Positions 37,548-47,910 are shown, numbered from the stretch's first letter. The stretch is DNA of 64,000 nt from Chelydra serpentina (GCA_037349315.1 JBAIAC010000007.1:2976001-3040000); one strand, 5' to 3'. Notes: a model not told the origin generated them from the sequence alone. A program made the numbers and translations.

Positions 37548-37840
37548 GGCTGGTCTACACTACCCGCCGAATCGGCAGGTAGCGACCGATCTTTCGGGGA
37601 TCGATTTTTCGCATCTAATGTAGACGTGATAAATCGATCCCCGATCGCTCTGCTGTCGACTCCGGTAATCCACCCCGGCGAGAGGCGGAAGCGGAGTCAA
37701 CGGGGGAGCGGCGGCAGTTGACATTGCGGCATCCTCGCGGCGCGGTAAGTCGAGCGAGGTACGTTGACTTCAGCTACGTTATTCACGTAGCTGAAGTTGC
37801 GTACTTTACGTCGACCCCCACCCCTAGTGTAGACCTGGCT
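37548..37840. mobile_element. CpG-rich MITE with GTCTACACTA termini
   Basis: It starts GGCTGGTCTACACTACC and ends TAGTGTAGACCTGGC. The interior is CpG-rich with several self-complementary stretches (GATCGATTTTTCGC, AATCGATCCCCGATC, ACGTAGCTGAAGTTGCG). The CpG density is unusual for the AT-rich surroundings. The target duplication is not clear. Confidence 0.82.
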
Positions 37841-38844
37841 GAAGGTAACCTTGGTAAGAACTCACGTGTAACCTCAGACCTGCCTCATTCATCTCCTGAC
37901 TTTGGAATAGCATCAGCATTTGAGAGACTTCTCTGCATTTTCCATCCATTTCCTGTATCTGCTACATTGTTGATCACATTCATCGATCTGCAAGGTGTGC
38001 AAGACTGGATCTGCATGATTTCTGCCTATGGGATGGTGGAGCTCCAGAAAGAGGTGTTGTTTGAACAAAAAAAAGCAGAAGCAAAATTCATAAATGTGGC
38101 CTATGTCACCTTCTGAAAGGAGGAGGATCTGGAGGTAGGGCATGATTATATATTACAGCCAACTCACTGTGCATGTGAGCTTATATAAATATGGCCCTTC
38201 TCCTGTCCACATGGTAAGTGCATCAGTGGATTTGTATGGGTAGTTAAAAGCAGCTTTCTTCACCTCTCTGAGATACTACTGGGGAAGCCATCAGGTCAGG
38301 GTGCCATACTGTTGCAAAATCCTACAGGTGTTGACTTTCAGTTGTTCAAAACTTTCCTTTGGCCATCAGTGTCTCATATACAAGTGTATTTTGTTAGCTG
38401 TAGGATGATGTCTCAGCTAGATATATACACAACAAGAGAATACCTCCCAGGCTATAAGCAAATTGTGGAGATGGTGCTCCTGAAATAGCGAGTGTTAGAA
38501 CGACTATGGATGAACCTCCAAGAATGCAAGACACAGTCCATTTTCTTGCCTATGATACGTAATGAAAAGATTACTGGAAATCCTGCTTGATTCTCAGAAT
38601 CCAGAACGTGGCATACTTCAAGGGAAAAGAAACATGGAAGGATACATCAACTTACGGGCCCAATTTGAAGACCCCTCCCATGACCACATCTGCACATGAA
38701 AATGAAAGAGCAAAATGGGATGCAATTTCCCCTGCTTTTATTTTACATGGAAATCCACAGTTATTTTGAGGATAAGTTTGTGAATCACCAAAAGGGGAGA
38801 GTCAAGAACAAAGCATGATCTTGCAGCTAAGTCACTGCACTGGG

Positions 38845-39065
38845 GCTTGGGAGATCAGGATTCAATTCCTGCCTGCCAAAATCTCTCAGTGTGACTCTGG
38901 CAAAGTCACTTCATCTCTCTATGCCTCAGTTTCCCAGCTGTAAGATGCGGTGATAACACTTCCTTTTCCCCACACTTTGTTTTATTGATTAGCGTGTAAG
39001 CTCTTTGGAGGCAGGGCCTGTGTCTTACTACATGTTTGTACAGCTCCTGGCACAAAGGGGGTCCC
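38845..39065. repeat. Ancient MIR-like repeat
   Basis: It contains GATCAGGATTCAATTCCTGC, CTATGCCTCAGTTTCCCAGC and GTAAGCTCTTTGGAGGCAGG, the usual order of an old amniote SINE/LINE 3' region. The same motifs appear at 57770-58015 and, in part, 1150-1375. Confidence 0.6.
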
Positions 39066-39596
39066 AATTTTAGCTGGGGACTCCAGGCATTACCTCAGCA
39101 CAATTACTAACGTAAAATAAAGAGCACAAAGCGATTGTTACTCGAAGGAGTTGATTTTTCAAGCCATCACAGCTGGAGCGGGCTAATATACACCAGGAAA
39201 AAACAAAAGCGGTTGTTTCAGTGTTGCAGAGAAAATGAAAAGAGCCCAAACCAGCACCTGCTAGTTCTGTTGGACAGCCTGAACGTCCCTCCCTGTGCAG
39301 CAATGTGCAAACCTCTGCATTTCTCTTCAGACAAATTTACATTGGTGAAACTAACTGACAAAGCCTCATTCCCTTTAGCGAGGAGACACAAGCAAAGCCC
39401 GGCTGTGTGACGAGTTCTCCTCAGTTGCTACATAGCAATTGCAGTATCTTTTCCTAAAACTATGCAGGGAAGTTTGACTTGCAGGCAAATGTTTGCATGC
39501 AGAAGAAAATCTGCCAAAAAGTTCCAAGGGGCCTGAAAACCAGGAGAACTTGATCTGTGACGGTTCTCCAGTGGCTATATGGTCAGAGCATGGTCA

Positions 39597-39716
39597 GGGT
39601 TGCCAATTTTGCTTGGCCGTATTCCTGGAGGTTTCATCGCATGACGTAATCTATAATGAACAAGTCGCCTTTTAATTCCTGGAGACTCCAGGACGATCCT
39701 GGAGGGTAGGCAACCC
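39597..39716. mobile_element. Short MITE-like element, GGGTTGCC termini
   Basis: The left end GGGTTGCCAATTTTGC is roughly inverted at the right (GGAGGGTAGGCAACCC). TTCCTGGAGGTTTCATCGC near the left is partly inverted as CCTGGAGACTCCAGG. No flanking duplication was identified. Confidence 0.6.
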
Positions 39717-40098
39717 GAAGCAAGAGGCCGAGTGCTGAAATACTGACACAATGGAGGAAGAGATCCATCTCATGGAAGTCAGGTTTGAAATCTTAGTTCC
39801 CTATGGCAGCTCAGACTCTGGGGGTTGGGGGCCCCAGAACCTCTCAGATCCCTCCCCTTTGAATAAGCATGAGTTAAGGACGTTCAGACTGCCCACAAAG
39901 AGTTTCCCGACCACTCCCTCCCTCCCCACATCTTGTTCTGCAAGAGGAGAGCCCTGAGGAGAACGTTATTACCTTGAGCCCGGCAGCACTCACTGTGGAC
40001 AGGCCTTAAAATCGCTATTGACAACTCAGTTGAAATGATGCAGGATTATTAGTTCTGTCCTCCCCTCATTATCCCCACTAACTATAAAGAGGAGACCA

Positions 40099-40223
40099 TA
40101 GGGTGACCAACCAGCAAGTGTGAAAAATCGGGACAGGGGGTGGGGGGATAATAGGAGCCTATATAAGAAAAAGACCCAAAAATCGGGACTGTCCCTATAC
40201 AATCGGGACATCTGGTCACCCTA
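40099..40223. mobile_element. hAT MITE (TAGGGTGACCAG family), copy 3
   Basis: The terminal repeats are TAGGGTGACCAA and TCTGGTCACCCTA. The flanking 8-mers (GGAGACCA and CCAATGCA) do not match, so the target duplication has been lost or the copy was rearranged. Confidence 0.9.
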
Positions 40224-40780
40224 CCAATGCAAGCAATGGAGGGGCCGTCCATCTCGTTACTATCGCTATTATATTTCAGTAGTGCTCACAGGCCCCAGCA
40301 AAAATCAAGGCCCCTAGGTCCAAACACAGAGTAACGACCATTTGTAGCAGGGGCTCTCTCTGTACCATTCAATACCACGCATTTCAGCTACCAGGAGAAG
40401 ACCAAAACCGATCCCCTGAATAGTGCTCCGGACTGTTAGAATCAATCATCAGCCTCCACTTCCTCCTCTATTTTTCAAACTTCAGTTCAAATCATTGCAT
40501 TGGGGGGGGGGGAATGAGGAGGATTAAATTTGCTATAAATTCTCTCAGCGCCTCATGCTATTCAAATCCCTGAATTAAATCCACTCAAAGTCGAGGCCTT
40601 GCTATGCTAGCCATCATAAAGAAAGCATTCAGTCACTATGAAGCAAGTCAGATCTGTAGAAAATGCACCCCAAATCCTTGGCCTTTATGACAGGCACACA
40701 ACAGATACATAAGAAAAACGTTATACTTGCAGATAAAGCTAACACCGAGTAAGTGCTTAAGGCCCAAATAGTAGCTACAG

Positions 40781-40903
40781 TAAGGTGACCAGACAGCAAG
40801 TGTGAAAAATCAGGACGGGGGTGGGAGGTAAGAGGCGCCTATATAAGACAAAGCCCCAAATATTGGGACTATCCCTATAAAATCGGGACATCTGGTCACC
40901 CTA
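40781..40903. mobile_element. hAT MITE (TAGGGTGACCAG family), copy 4
   Basis: The left end is TAAGGTGACCAGACAGC and the right end TCTGGTCACCCTA. The flanks show only a partial duplication. It lies 560 bp from copy 3. Confidence 0.9.
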
Positions 40904-41212
40904 TGCAGCTCCAGCATCTCTCAGACAAGGGGAGCAGTTAGTGTCTATTGTTAATTAGCTAAGACAAAGCTAAAGCAACATGTCTATGACAGGTAACACT
41001 CAGCGCAAGCCTTTGCACTAACTTCAAGGAGAGCAGGGTCGAAACCCATTTGTGTTGTGCTAAATATGCGCCTAAAACAGCGTAACAATCATCCATTTAA
41101 ATTCCTCTTAAAAACCTGGGCCTCCTGCACTGGCGTGTCATTCACAATCTCCCGTATGAAGCAGTGTTCTTTAGCCAGCTAACATTGTTCTGATCACCAG
41201 CAGCGGCACCTC

Positions 41213-41335
41213 TAGGGTGACCAGACAGCAAGTGTGAAAAATCGGGACGGGGGTGGCGGGTAATAGGAGCCTATATAAGAAAAAGACCCAAAAATCGGGA
41301 CTGTCCCTATAAAATTGGGACATCTGGTCACCCTA
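41213..41335. mobile_element. hAT MITE (TAGGGTGACCAG family), copy 5
   Basis: The inverted termini TAGGGTGACCAGACAGC and TCTGGTCACCCTA are intact. No matching 8-bp flanks are seen. This is the third copy within 1.25 kb. Confidence 0.9.
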
Positions 41336-41508
41336 CCTGTCCCGCACTCACGTAAATGACATTTCCACTGGCATCAGCGGTACAAGGCGGGCCTGAAATA
41401 ACTCACGCTAACATAGGCCCTCATCCTGCAGTCTTTTTTCAGGATCCCCGCTATCTTCAGACACAATTTTGGATTGTTTTCCTATATCGATGATCGACAG
41501 ACACGTCG

Positions 41509-41724
41509 TGCTATTGTAGCCGTGTTGATCCCAGGATATTAGACAGACAAGGTGGCTGAGGTAATATCTTTTATCGGACCAACTCCTGCTGGTGAGCGAG
41601 ACAAGCTTTCGAGCCCTACAGAGCTCTTGCCAGACCAGAAGAGCCTTCGTGGAAGCTGGAACGCTTTCTCTCACCACAGAAGTTGGTCCAATGAAAGAAA
41701 TGACCTCACCCGCCTTGTCAGACA
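41509..41724. mobile_element. Palindromic retroposed element, second copy of the 14532 subfamily
   Basis: It contains TATTGTAGCCGTGTTGATCC, GGCTGAGGTAATATCTTTTA and CAAGCTTTCGAGCC, then the inverted arm (AGAAGTTGGTCCAATG, GACCTCACCCGCCTTGTC). It is followed directly by a GATA microsatellite. The flanking duplication is not clear. Confidence 0.78.
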
Positions 41725-41741
41725 GATAGATAGATAGATAT
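41725..41741. repeat. GATA microsatellite
   Basis: A short (GATA)n run abuts the end of the palindromic element. The microsatellite may have grown from the element's tail. Confidence 0.9.
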
Positions 41742-42997
41742 TGGAATTCACCCACATACTATGCATTAAAATCCGCTAAGTGTTTATAATACAGTCAAAG
41801 AAGTTGTGCACTCAGTATAAAAATGCTCCCCGGCTATTTTACCATGGCTTACGATAACCGTTTTTGCAAGCCAACCATTGCAGCGTTGTGCTAGGGCAGG
41901 AGAGAGACCCAGGGAAACCCACTAGAAATAAAGGCATAACAAGCGAGGTGCTTTCTCCTCCGCTTTACTCCAGCGGCCTCCCTGCCGGCGCGCACCACCT
42001 GTGAGAAGAAGCAGGTGCACCATTCTGGGCAGGCCCAAAGCCCTGGTCTGAGCCAGTTAAATGCAGCCAAGTAGGGGCAGCCTGGTTTTTATAACCCTTC
42101 CCGTGTTAATCGTCCCCTCCCCAGGCTGCAAACACGGGGTGCTGCTTAACTTTCCTAGGGGGAGCATGCCCCTTGCCGGCCATTCTCCCCGGACAGCTGG
42201 CCCTGGTGAGGTGAAGCAGGTGGCTAAGTGTGGGCCTAAAAGGGCATTTAAAAACCACACACAGATGGGGACTTTTTAAACCGGTGCAACACCCTCCTCC
42301 CCTCCCCCTCCGCAGCTCTCTCTTGCTTGCTGCTCCCGGGCCGGGGGCTGGAGAAGCTCGGCCGGCTCTGGGGGCGATTTCCCCGCGGGGGGCCCGCCCC
42401 AGCCGGGGTTATCTCCAGCGGCGCAGATCAGTGCAGCGGGCTGTGCTCGCCCTGCCAGACAGCTGCGAGGCGCTTCCCCCCGGAGCGGCTGCCGCTTCCA
42501 AAGGAAATTCTTTCTCGGGCAGGGCCCGGCCTGCTCCGCCGCAGCCATCAAAGCGCGGGCGGCAGGTCGCCGCTGCCCCGGGCCAGAGATCTCCCGGCTC
42601 AGGACAGGAATGGGGGGGCGGGGGCAGCAAGAGCCGCCTGGAGCCCCCCTGCGGGAGCCGGTCCAGCCACTGCAGCGAATCGGGCCGCCGGGCTCAGGGT
42701 GCCCCTGTTCGGGCTGCAGGGGCTGTTGGCTGGTAACAAGGAGCGGTGGCTGCAGGTTCGGGGCCGGGCTGGGGGGTCGGTTTAAGCACCCCGGCGGGGC
42801 CGCTGTCCCGGCTCCCAGCGATCGCGGCAGCGGCTGGCAGCAGGTGACGGCGGGGGGGGGGGGGGGGGGGAGACGGGGCGGTGCAGGGCAGCTGGATGGG
42901 CTAGTCCCGGGCCGCCCTCGGCTAGCCCGGGTGGCGCTGTGAGCCCGGGGCGCTGCTGAAGCGCTCCCACGCAGACAGAATAAACCCCTGCGCCGCC

Positions 42998-43200
42998 CCC
43001 CCCATGCACGCAGAACCCCTGAGCTCCCCCATACAGAACCCCTGCGGGCTCCCCCACGCATGCAGAACCCCTGCGGGCTCCCCCACGCATGCAGAACCCG
43101 TGCCCCCCATACAGAACCCCTGAGCCCCCCCCATGCAGAGCCCCTGCGGCCCCCCCCACGCATGCAGAACCCCTGCGGACCCCCCCATGCAGAACCCCCC
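42998..43200. repeat. GC-rich minisatellite 3' of BMP4
   Basis: This is an imperfect tandem array built on CATGCAGAACCCCTGCGG plus a CCCCC-rich spacer. There are about eight to nine units, with spacing varying from roughly 18 to 30 bp because of C-tract length and small deletions. It lies about 1.2 kb downstream of the BMP4 poly(A) site within the CpG-rich domain. Variation among units points to replication slippage or recombination. Confidence 0.85.
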
Positions 43201-44339
43201 CCCCCCCGGCCTGTTTTCCACGCCGCGCGAAGGGCCGGGCCGGTAGCGAGGTCCACGCACGTCGCGGGATTTCCCGGCGAATTCCCCAGCCCCCGGAGCT
43301 GGCGGCGCAAAACGAGCCGCGGTCTCCGGCCCTGACAAGCCGCCAGCGCGGGGCTTGGGGGGGAGCGGGAGGCGCTGAGCCGCGAGCGGGACCCGCGCCT
43401 TTGGGGGGGGGGGGAGAGTTCGAGTCCCAGGAGCGGCTGGGGGGAGGCAGGCACCGGCGGGGCCCGATCGCTCCGGATCGGCCCCCGCTGGGCTAGGGGG
43501 GGAAGCGCCTCCTCGAGGGGCGTTTTCCAGCGCGATCGCCCCGGCCCGCTCGCGGCTCCGGTCTGGCCTCTCCGGGGCGGGGTGGCAGCCTGGCCCCGGC
43601 TGGGGGTTGCTTCCCACTCCGCTGCCCGCTTGGGCAGGCTGGAGAACCAAAGCGCCCCCGGGGCGCCCCCCCCCCAGGCTACGTCCCCCGCGCCCGCCGC
43701 TCGGCCTGCTGCAAAGGGGCCCGAGCTTGCAAAGAACCCCCCCCCCCCGGGCCAGGTGCCGGCGGGGGCGGGGAAATCCCCCGGCGTCCAAGCGGTGGCG
43801 GCCCCAGAAACGCCCCCCCCCCCCCCCGCTTTCCAGCCCAGCGCCTGCACCGGAGCCTCGCTCTGCTCTGAAAGCGAGAGGTCGCTTGAGTTTTCAATGC
43901 CTCCCCTCCCCTGGGGCAGGGACAGCCGCAGGTAGGTATCAGCATGACCCCCAGGGAACCGCTTCGGGTTTTTTGCAAGGGGGGGGGGGCATTGTAATGG
44001 GGAGATTTGGTCTTCAAAGGCTCGTGCAAGAAAGCCGTCTGCATACCCCCCCCCCTTCAAAACAACATGCGAATCGCTTTGCACGCCGGGGGGAGCCCGG
44101 CGAGGAAGGCATCACCCCCCCCCCACGCGCTTTAGCATAACCCCCCGGGTCACCCCGCCCCGCTTTTCACATGCATCTTTGCAAACGCTCCCACCGGGTT
44201 AGCAAGTCCAGTGTCGCTCCCCGGGCCCGGCCGGGCTGCCAGACGGCGAATCTTGACCATGGAAAAAAGAAAGATCATTTTCCCCTGGGAAGGAGCCGGC
44301 TCCCAGCCTGGCCCCCGGAGGCGCCCGACACGGGACGCC

Positions 44340-44561
44340 TTCGCCTTTAAAATAATGACTCGCTTTATTTTCTCCTTTTAATATGTCGTTATAAATATAT
44401 TTTGTCAAAATATATGATCATTATTGTCAAACCATTTGCACGTAAAGTCATAAATAAGGTCGAGGTGAAGGTTTAGTTTAGATCAGGATCCGGCTGGAAC
44501 AAGCAGTTCTGGGGGAGGGGGAGGGGATCAGGGTCCAGTTCTGGGGGAGGGGGCAGGGTTT
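44340..44561 (-). other. BMP4: BMP4 3'UTR with conserved terminal block
   Basis: This is the DNA directly after the BMP4 stop codon. The distal part (about 44340-44475) reads on the minus strand as an AT-rich block (CCTTATTTATGACTTTACG, GATCATATATTTTGAC, GAGTCATTATTTTAAAGG). It matches the end of the human BMP4 3'UTR as I recall it almost base for base, although the surrounding DNA is very GC-rich. The proximal part (about 44500-44561) is C-rich on the coding strand and contains a short direct duplication (CAGTTCTGGGGGAGGGGG on the plus strand). Such AU-rich conservation suggests control of mRNA stability or microRNA/RNA-protein binding. Confidence 0.8.
44364..44369 (-). terminator. BMP4 poly(A) signal AATAAA
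   Basis: AATAAA on the minus strand lies inside the conserved 3'UTR block, about 195 nt after the stop codon. Cleavage would be expected roughly 10-30 nt further on, near 44335-44355. Confidence 0.75.
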
Positions 44562-46713
44562 TTAGCGGCACCCGCACCCCTCCACCACCATCTCCTGGTA
44601 GTTTTTCAGGACCACCTTGTCGTACTCGTCCAGGTAGAGCATGGAGATGGCGCTCAGCTCCGTGGGCACGCAGCAGGCCTTGGGGATGCTGGCGTTCACG
44701 GAGTTCACCAGGGTTTGCACGATGGCGTGGTTGGTGGAGTTGAGGTGGTCGGCCAAGGGGAAGGGGCAGTCCCCGTGGCAGTAAAAGGCCTGGTAGCCCG
44801 GGGGGGCCACGATCCAGTCGTTCCAGCCCACGTCGCTGAAGTCCACGTAGAGCGCGTGGCGGCGGCAGTTTTTTTTGTTCTTGCGGGGCCGCGGGTGCTT
44901 GGCGCTGCGGCGGGCCCGGCGGGTCAGGGCCAGGCCCTTGCCGTCGTGGCTGAAGGTGACCAGCAGCGGCCTCAGCTGGGCCCAGTCCCCGGCCCCTTGA
45001 GGTAAAGATCGGCTAATCCTGACGTGGCTGCCGGGCGCCGGGCGCAGCGGGGTCACCTCCACCGCCAGCCCGTGGTTGGGCTGCTTGTCCTGGGTCCAGC
45101 GCAGCACGGCCGGGCTCACGTCGAAGCTCTCCCAGCGGGAGACGTTGGGCTGCACCAGCCGCGTGTCCAGCAGCCGGGTGATCAGCGGCCCGCGGGCCGG
45201 CAGCGGCTTCATCACTTCGTAGATGTTGATCCGGTGGGAGCCCCGTTCCCAGGCGGGGCTCGGCGCTGCCGGCCGCTCCCGGTACAGCCGCAGCTCGGCC
45301 GAGGTGATCACCTCGCTCTCCGGCACGCTGCTGAGGTTGAAGAGGAAGCGAACGCGGGGCGGGTCGCTGGGCCCCGGGAGGGTCTCCAGGTGTTCTGGGG
45401 GGGGGTAAAAACAAAGCGGGTGAAGGTTTGGGGGGAGCCGGGGGGGGGACACAGCGGCCAGGTGAGCCCGGACACACCCCGCTCCTCCCGGCCCCGCCGC
45501 TTCACCTGCTCCTAGCCCCGCACAGAGAGAGCGATCAGCCCTCCTCGTCAATATCACCGCACGCCTCCAAAATGCAAAGTAGCAACACCGCCCCCCCTCC
45601 ATATCCCCGTCTAACCAGCTCCTGCCCCGGAATCCCGCTTCACCACCACCGGGCCTCATTCGTACGGATTTACAGACCGGGGGGTTAAAACAAAGTTTTT
45701 TTACAATACTTCCCCCCCCCCCCCCCCGAAGGATCTTGCTCACAAACTGTGCCCAGCGATTGGGAAACACAGAGCAGTGCCTTGTTGATCCCATTACCGG
45801 GGGGGGGGGGGGGGGGGAATACATTCCGACACAGCAATGATGCTGGTGGATTAATAGCGCCGCTTGACTTTGGAAAAGAAACATCCGCTACGAAACATTT
45901 GGATCGGATTACAAGGCCCCATTGAGCGAACCTCACAACCACGCTGTTGTCGGTCTTACAGGCGGGGGGGTGGGGGGTTATTTTCTCTCTCTCTTTTTGT
46001 GAAGCGCCCAAAGCAGGCAGCGATCGCTTTGATCTTTCAAAACAAACACACACGGTGACGGGACGCGATGGGGGGGGGGGTCTCGGTTACTCCGGAGTTG
46101 AATCCGGAGTGAATTCCGCGGGAGCTCAGCGGGGTGACACGGGTACACACACCCGGAGTGACTGGAGGAAGCAAAGCAGCCCTGAACAGAAACGGGTCAA
46201 TTTCAACCTCAGCGCGGGATGCTGGAAAATCCAGGCGCGGGGCTAGCCCAGACCAGCGGGCTGGGGGCTGGGGGAGTCGCCTTCTGAGCTGGGAGTCTCC
46301 AAATCCCGATCGCTCCCCCCCCCAGCCCAGCTGCGGCACTGACCTTCATGGTGGAAACTCCTCACGGTGTTGGCCCGGCTGGCCGATCGCTCGGGATACC
46401 GCAGGCTGAGATCCCGCAGGCTTTCCTCCTCCTCCCCGGACTGCAGCCGGTAGAGATCCCGCATGTACTCCGGGATGACGGCGGCTTTGCTGGGCTGGGG
46501 CCGCCTGCGGAGTCCGAACATCTGCAGCAAACTGGCCTCGAAGCCCCGCAAGAGTTCATGGCTTTGCCCAGAGCGGCGTCCGGATCCGCCTTGCGCCTGG
46601 AGGTCGGCGACTTTCTTCCTCCCCGTCTCGGGTATCAGACTGGCATGGTGAGTACCCCCTAGCAGCACTTGGCATAACAGAATGACCATCAGCATTCGGT
46701 TACCAGGAATCAT
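44562..46713 (-). CDS. BMP4: Bone morphogenetic protein 4 precursor (two coding exons)
   Basis: The CDS is complement(join(44562..45394, 46344..46713)), 1203 nt encoding 400 aa; human BMP4 is 408. The start MIPGNRMLM follows a good Kozak context. Residues 1 to about 23 form a signal peptide, followed by the TGF-beta propeptide (motifs [47 protein letters not shown]). There are two furin-type sites, RISR upstream and RARR just before the mature chain. The mature chain is residues 287-400 (114 aa), with a basic heparin-binding N-terminus ([15 protein letters not shown]) and the seven cystine-knot cysteines at about 300, 329, 333, 364, 365, 397 and 399, ending EGCGCR. Mature residues [14 protein letters not shown] and CHGDCPF are BMP4-type rather than BMP2-type. 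The product is a secreted dimeric ligand for type I/II BMP receptors that signals through SMAD1/5/8. The intron (45395-46343) has a GTCAGT donor and a C-rich tract before its CAG acceptor; the junction splits a Glu codon (G|AA). The propeptide loop before [11 protein letters not shown] is shorter than I recall for chicken or human. Confidence 0.98.
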
Positions 46714-47451
46714 GGTGTCTCTGGGGTTTCGAAAAAACGCAACAACAAACAAGGAGGGTCACGATTAAAAACAGCCGCCCCCCCCCTCGCCCACCCTCCC
46801 CCCCCCCAAAACCGAGCCAGCAGCAAACGCGTCTGGAAGGCGAAGGGCTCGCCTGTAATTGACTCGCTCGGACCTGTTCCCAGCCCCCCAGCATCAGATA
46901 GCCGCTATCCGGCTAATCTGCTCGGATCCCTGCTATCTTAGCCGCGATCTCCGCCTCACTCCTTTCAAGAATAAACAGTGAACATGGGGCTTAGCTGGAA
47001 TTTCTCCCCTCTCCCTCCCGCCTCCCCCCCGACCCGACGGATCGCTCAAGTGCAGCCGATCGGGGGGTCTCCGGGAGCAGGGATCCCCGGGCAGAGGGGT
47101 TTGCACCGACACCAAAAGGGACTTGGCCCCGTGGCTCATTTTTGCGGCCACCCTTTTTGCAGGGTGGCCGCAAAGCTGCGGCCTTCGGGGGGGGGGGGGG
47201 GGGTTCGAGACACGAAACGTGCCAGAGAGGGGGGGGGCAGTGACTTGAATCGGGGGTCCCTGCAGAGCTCAGACACGGAGAAGGGGGTTAAAAGCCCCCG
47301 ATCTGTTAGCAGAAGCGCCCGGGAGGGGAATTGCAGGACAGGGGCCAACCCCGGGAGCGAGGCGGGCGCAGAGCGGGGCGCCCCAGCCCGGGAGGAGAAG
47401 GAGAAGGGGGCTACTCACTGACAGAAAACAGGGCGTGGGAAAACAGTCCAT
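46700..47451 (-). CDS. Upstream ORF in BMP4 leader, overlapping the BMP4 start
   Basis: The spliced ORF is complement(join(46700..46720, 47419..47451)). It encodes 17 residues, [17 protein letters not shown], then TAA. The AUG has A at -3 and G at +4, a strong context. The reading frame crosses the exon junction, runs over the BMP4 AUG in a different frame and stops about 12 nt inside the BMP4 CDS. From memory, human BMP4 mRNA can be read the same way, with differences only in residues 4-6, so the ORF looks conserved. The likely role is cis-acting translational repression or start-site selection. The peptide itself may have no function. Confidence 0.65.
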
Positions 47452-47549
47452 GATTCTTGCCAGCCACTCTGGAGCAAGCGGGTGGAAAAGCTCCGGGGGC
47501 TCGGAGGCGCTTGGCGGCCGGGGCTGGGGCTGGGGCTGCGGAGCGGCTC
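47419..47549 (-). other. BMP4: BMP4 non-coding 5' exon
   Basis: This stretch ends at a strong donor (TCA|GTGAGT, GT at 47417-47418). Its last ~55 nt, around GGCAAGAATCATGGACTG and TGTTTTCTGTCA, closely resemble the human BMP4 leader exon as I remember it, which joins directly to AGACACC-ATG. The acceptor of the next exon (CCCCAG|AGACACC, exon base 46720) fits that joining exactly. The 5' boundary is uncertain: 47549 is set by a possible acceptor (TTCACTTTAG|G), but the exon could instead extend further and be the first exon. The intron between this exon and the first coding exon is 46721-47418. Confidence 0.8.
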
Positions 47550-47910
47550 CTAAAGTGAATATTTGAATCCAATGAGGCTCCCCAGCGGACTGGCTCTGTT
47601 TTTCTTCCAGCCCCTGAGAGTCACGTGGCCCCAAGTCACTCCTCGCCCGGCTTGTCCGTCACAGCCAGGCGCCGCCCACGGGGCTGCGAAAGGGATGTCC
47701 CGCCCCGCCGCCCCCTGTCAATCTCCCTCGCGGGAGACACCTCCTCTGGCGGAGGGGGCAGCTGGCCCTGCGGACATCCCACGGGTGGGGGTTGAGGGTG
47801 ACTCCCGTGGGAGCGGGAGCGGGGTTTAAACGGCAGACCCCCTCCTTTGCCCTTGCGCCGACCCTGTGGGGCTAGAACTGCCCATTGCCCTCCCAGCCCC
47901 ACCCCACAAC

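Noticed and set aside
42276..44084. 602-codon open frame on the minus strand
   Set aside because: It is composed of low-complexity P/G/A/R sequence over a CpG island and the minisatellite, with other long frames on both strands and no domain. This is a composition artefact.
44562..46713. BMP2 rather than BMP4
   Set aside because: The start MIPGNRMLM and mature-domain residues such as CHGDCPF and [14 protein letters not shown] are BMP4-type.
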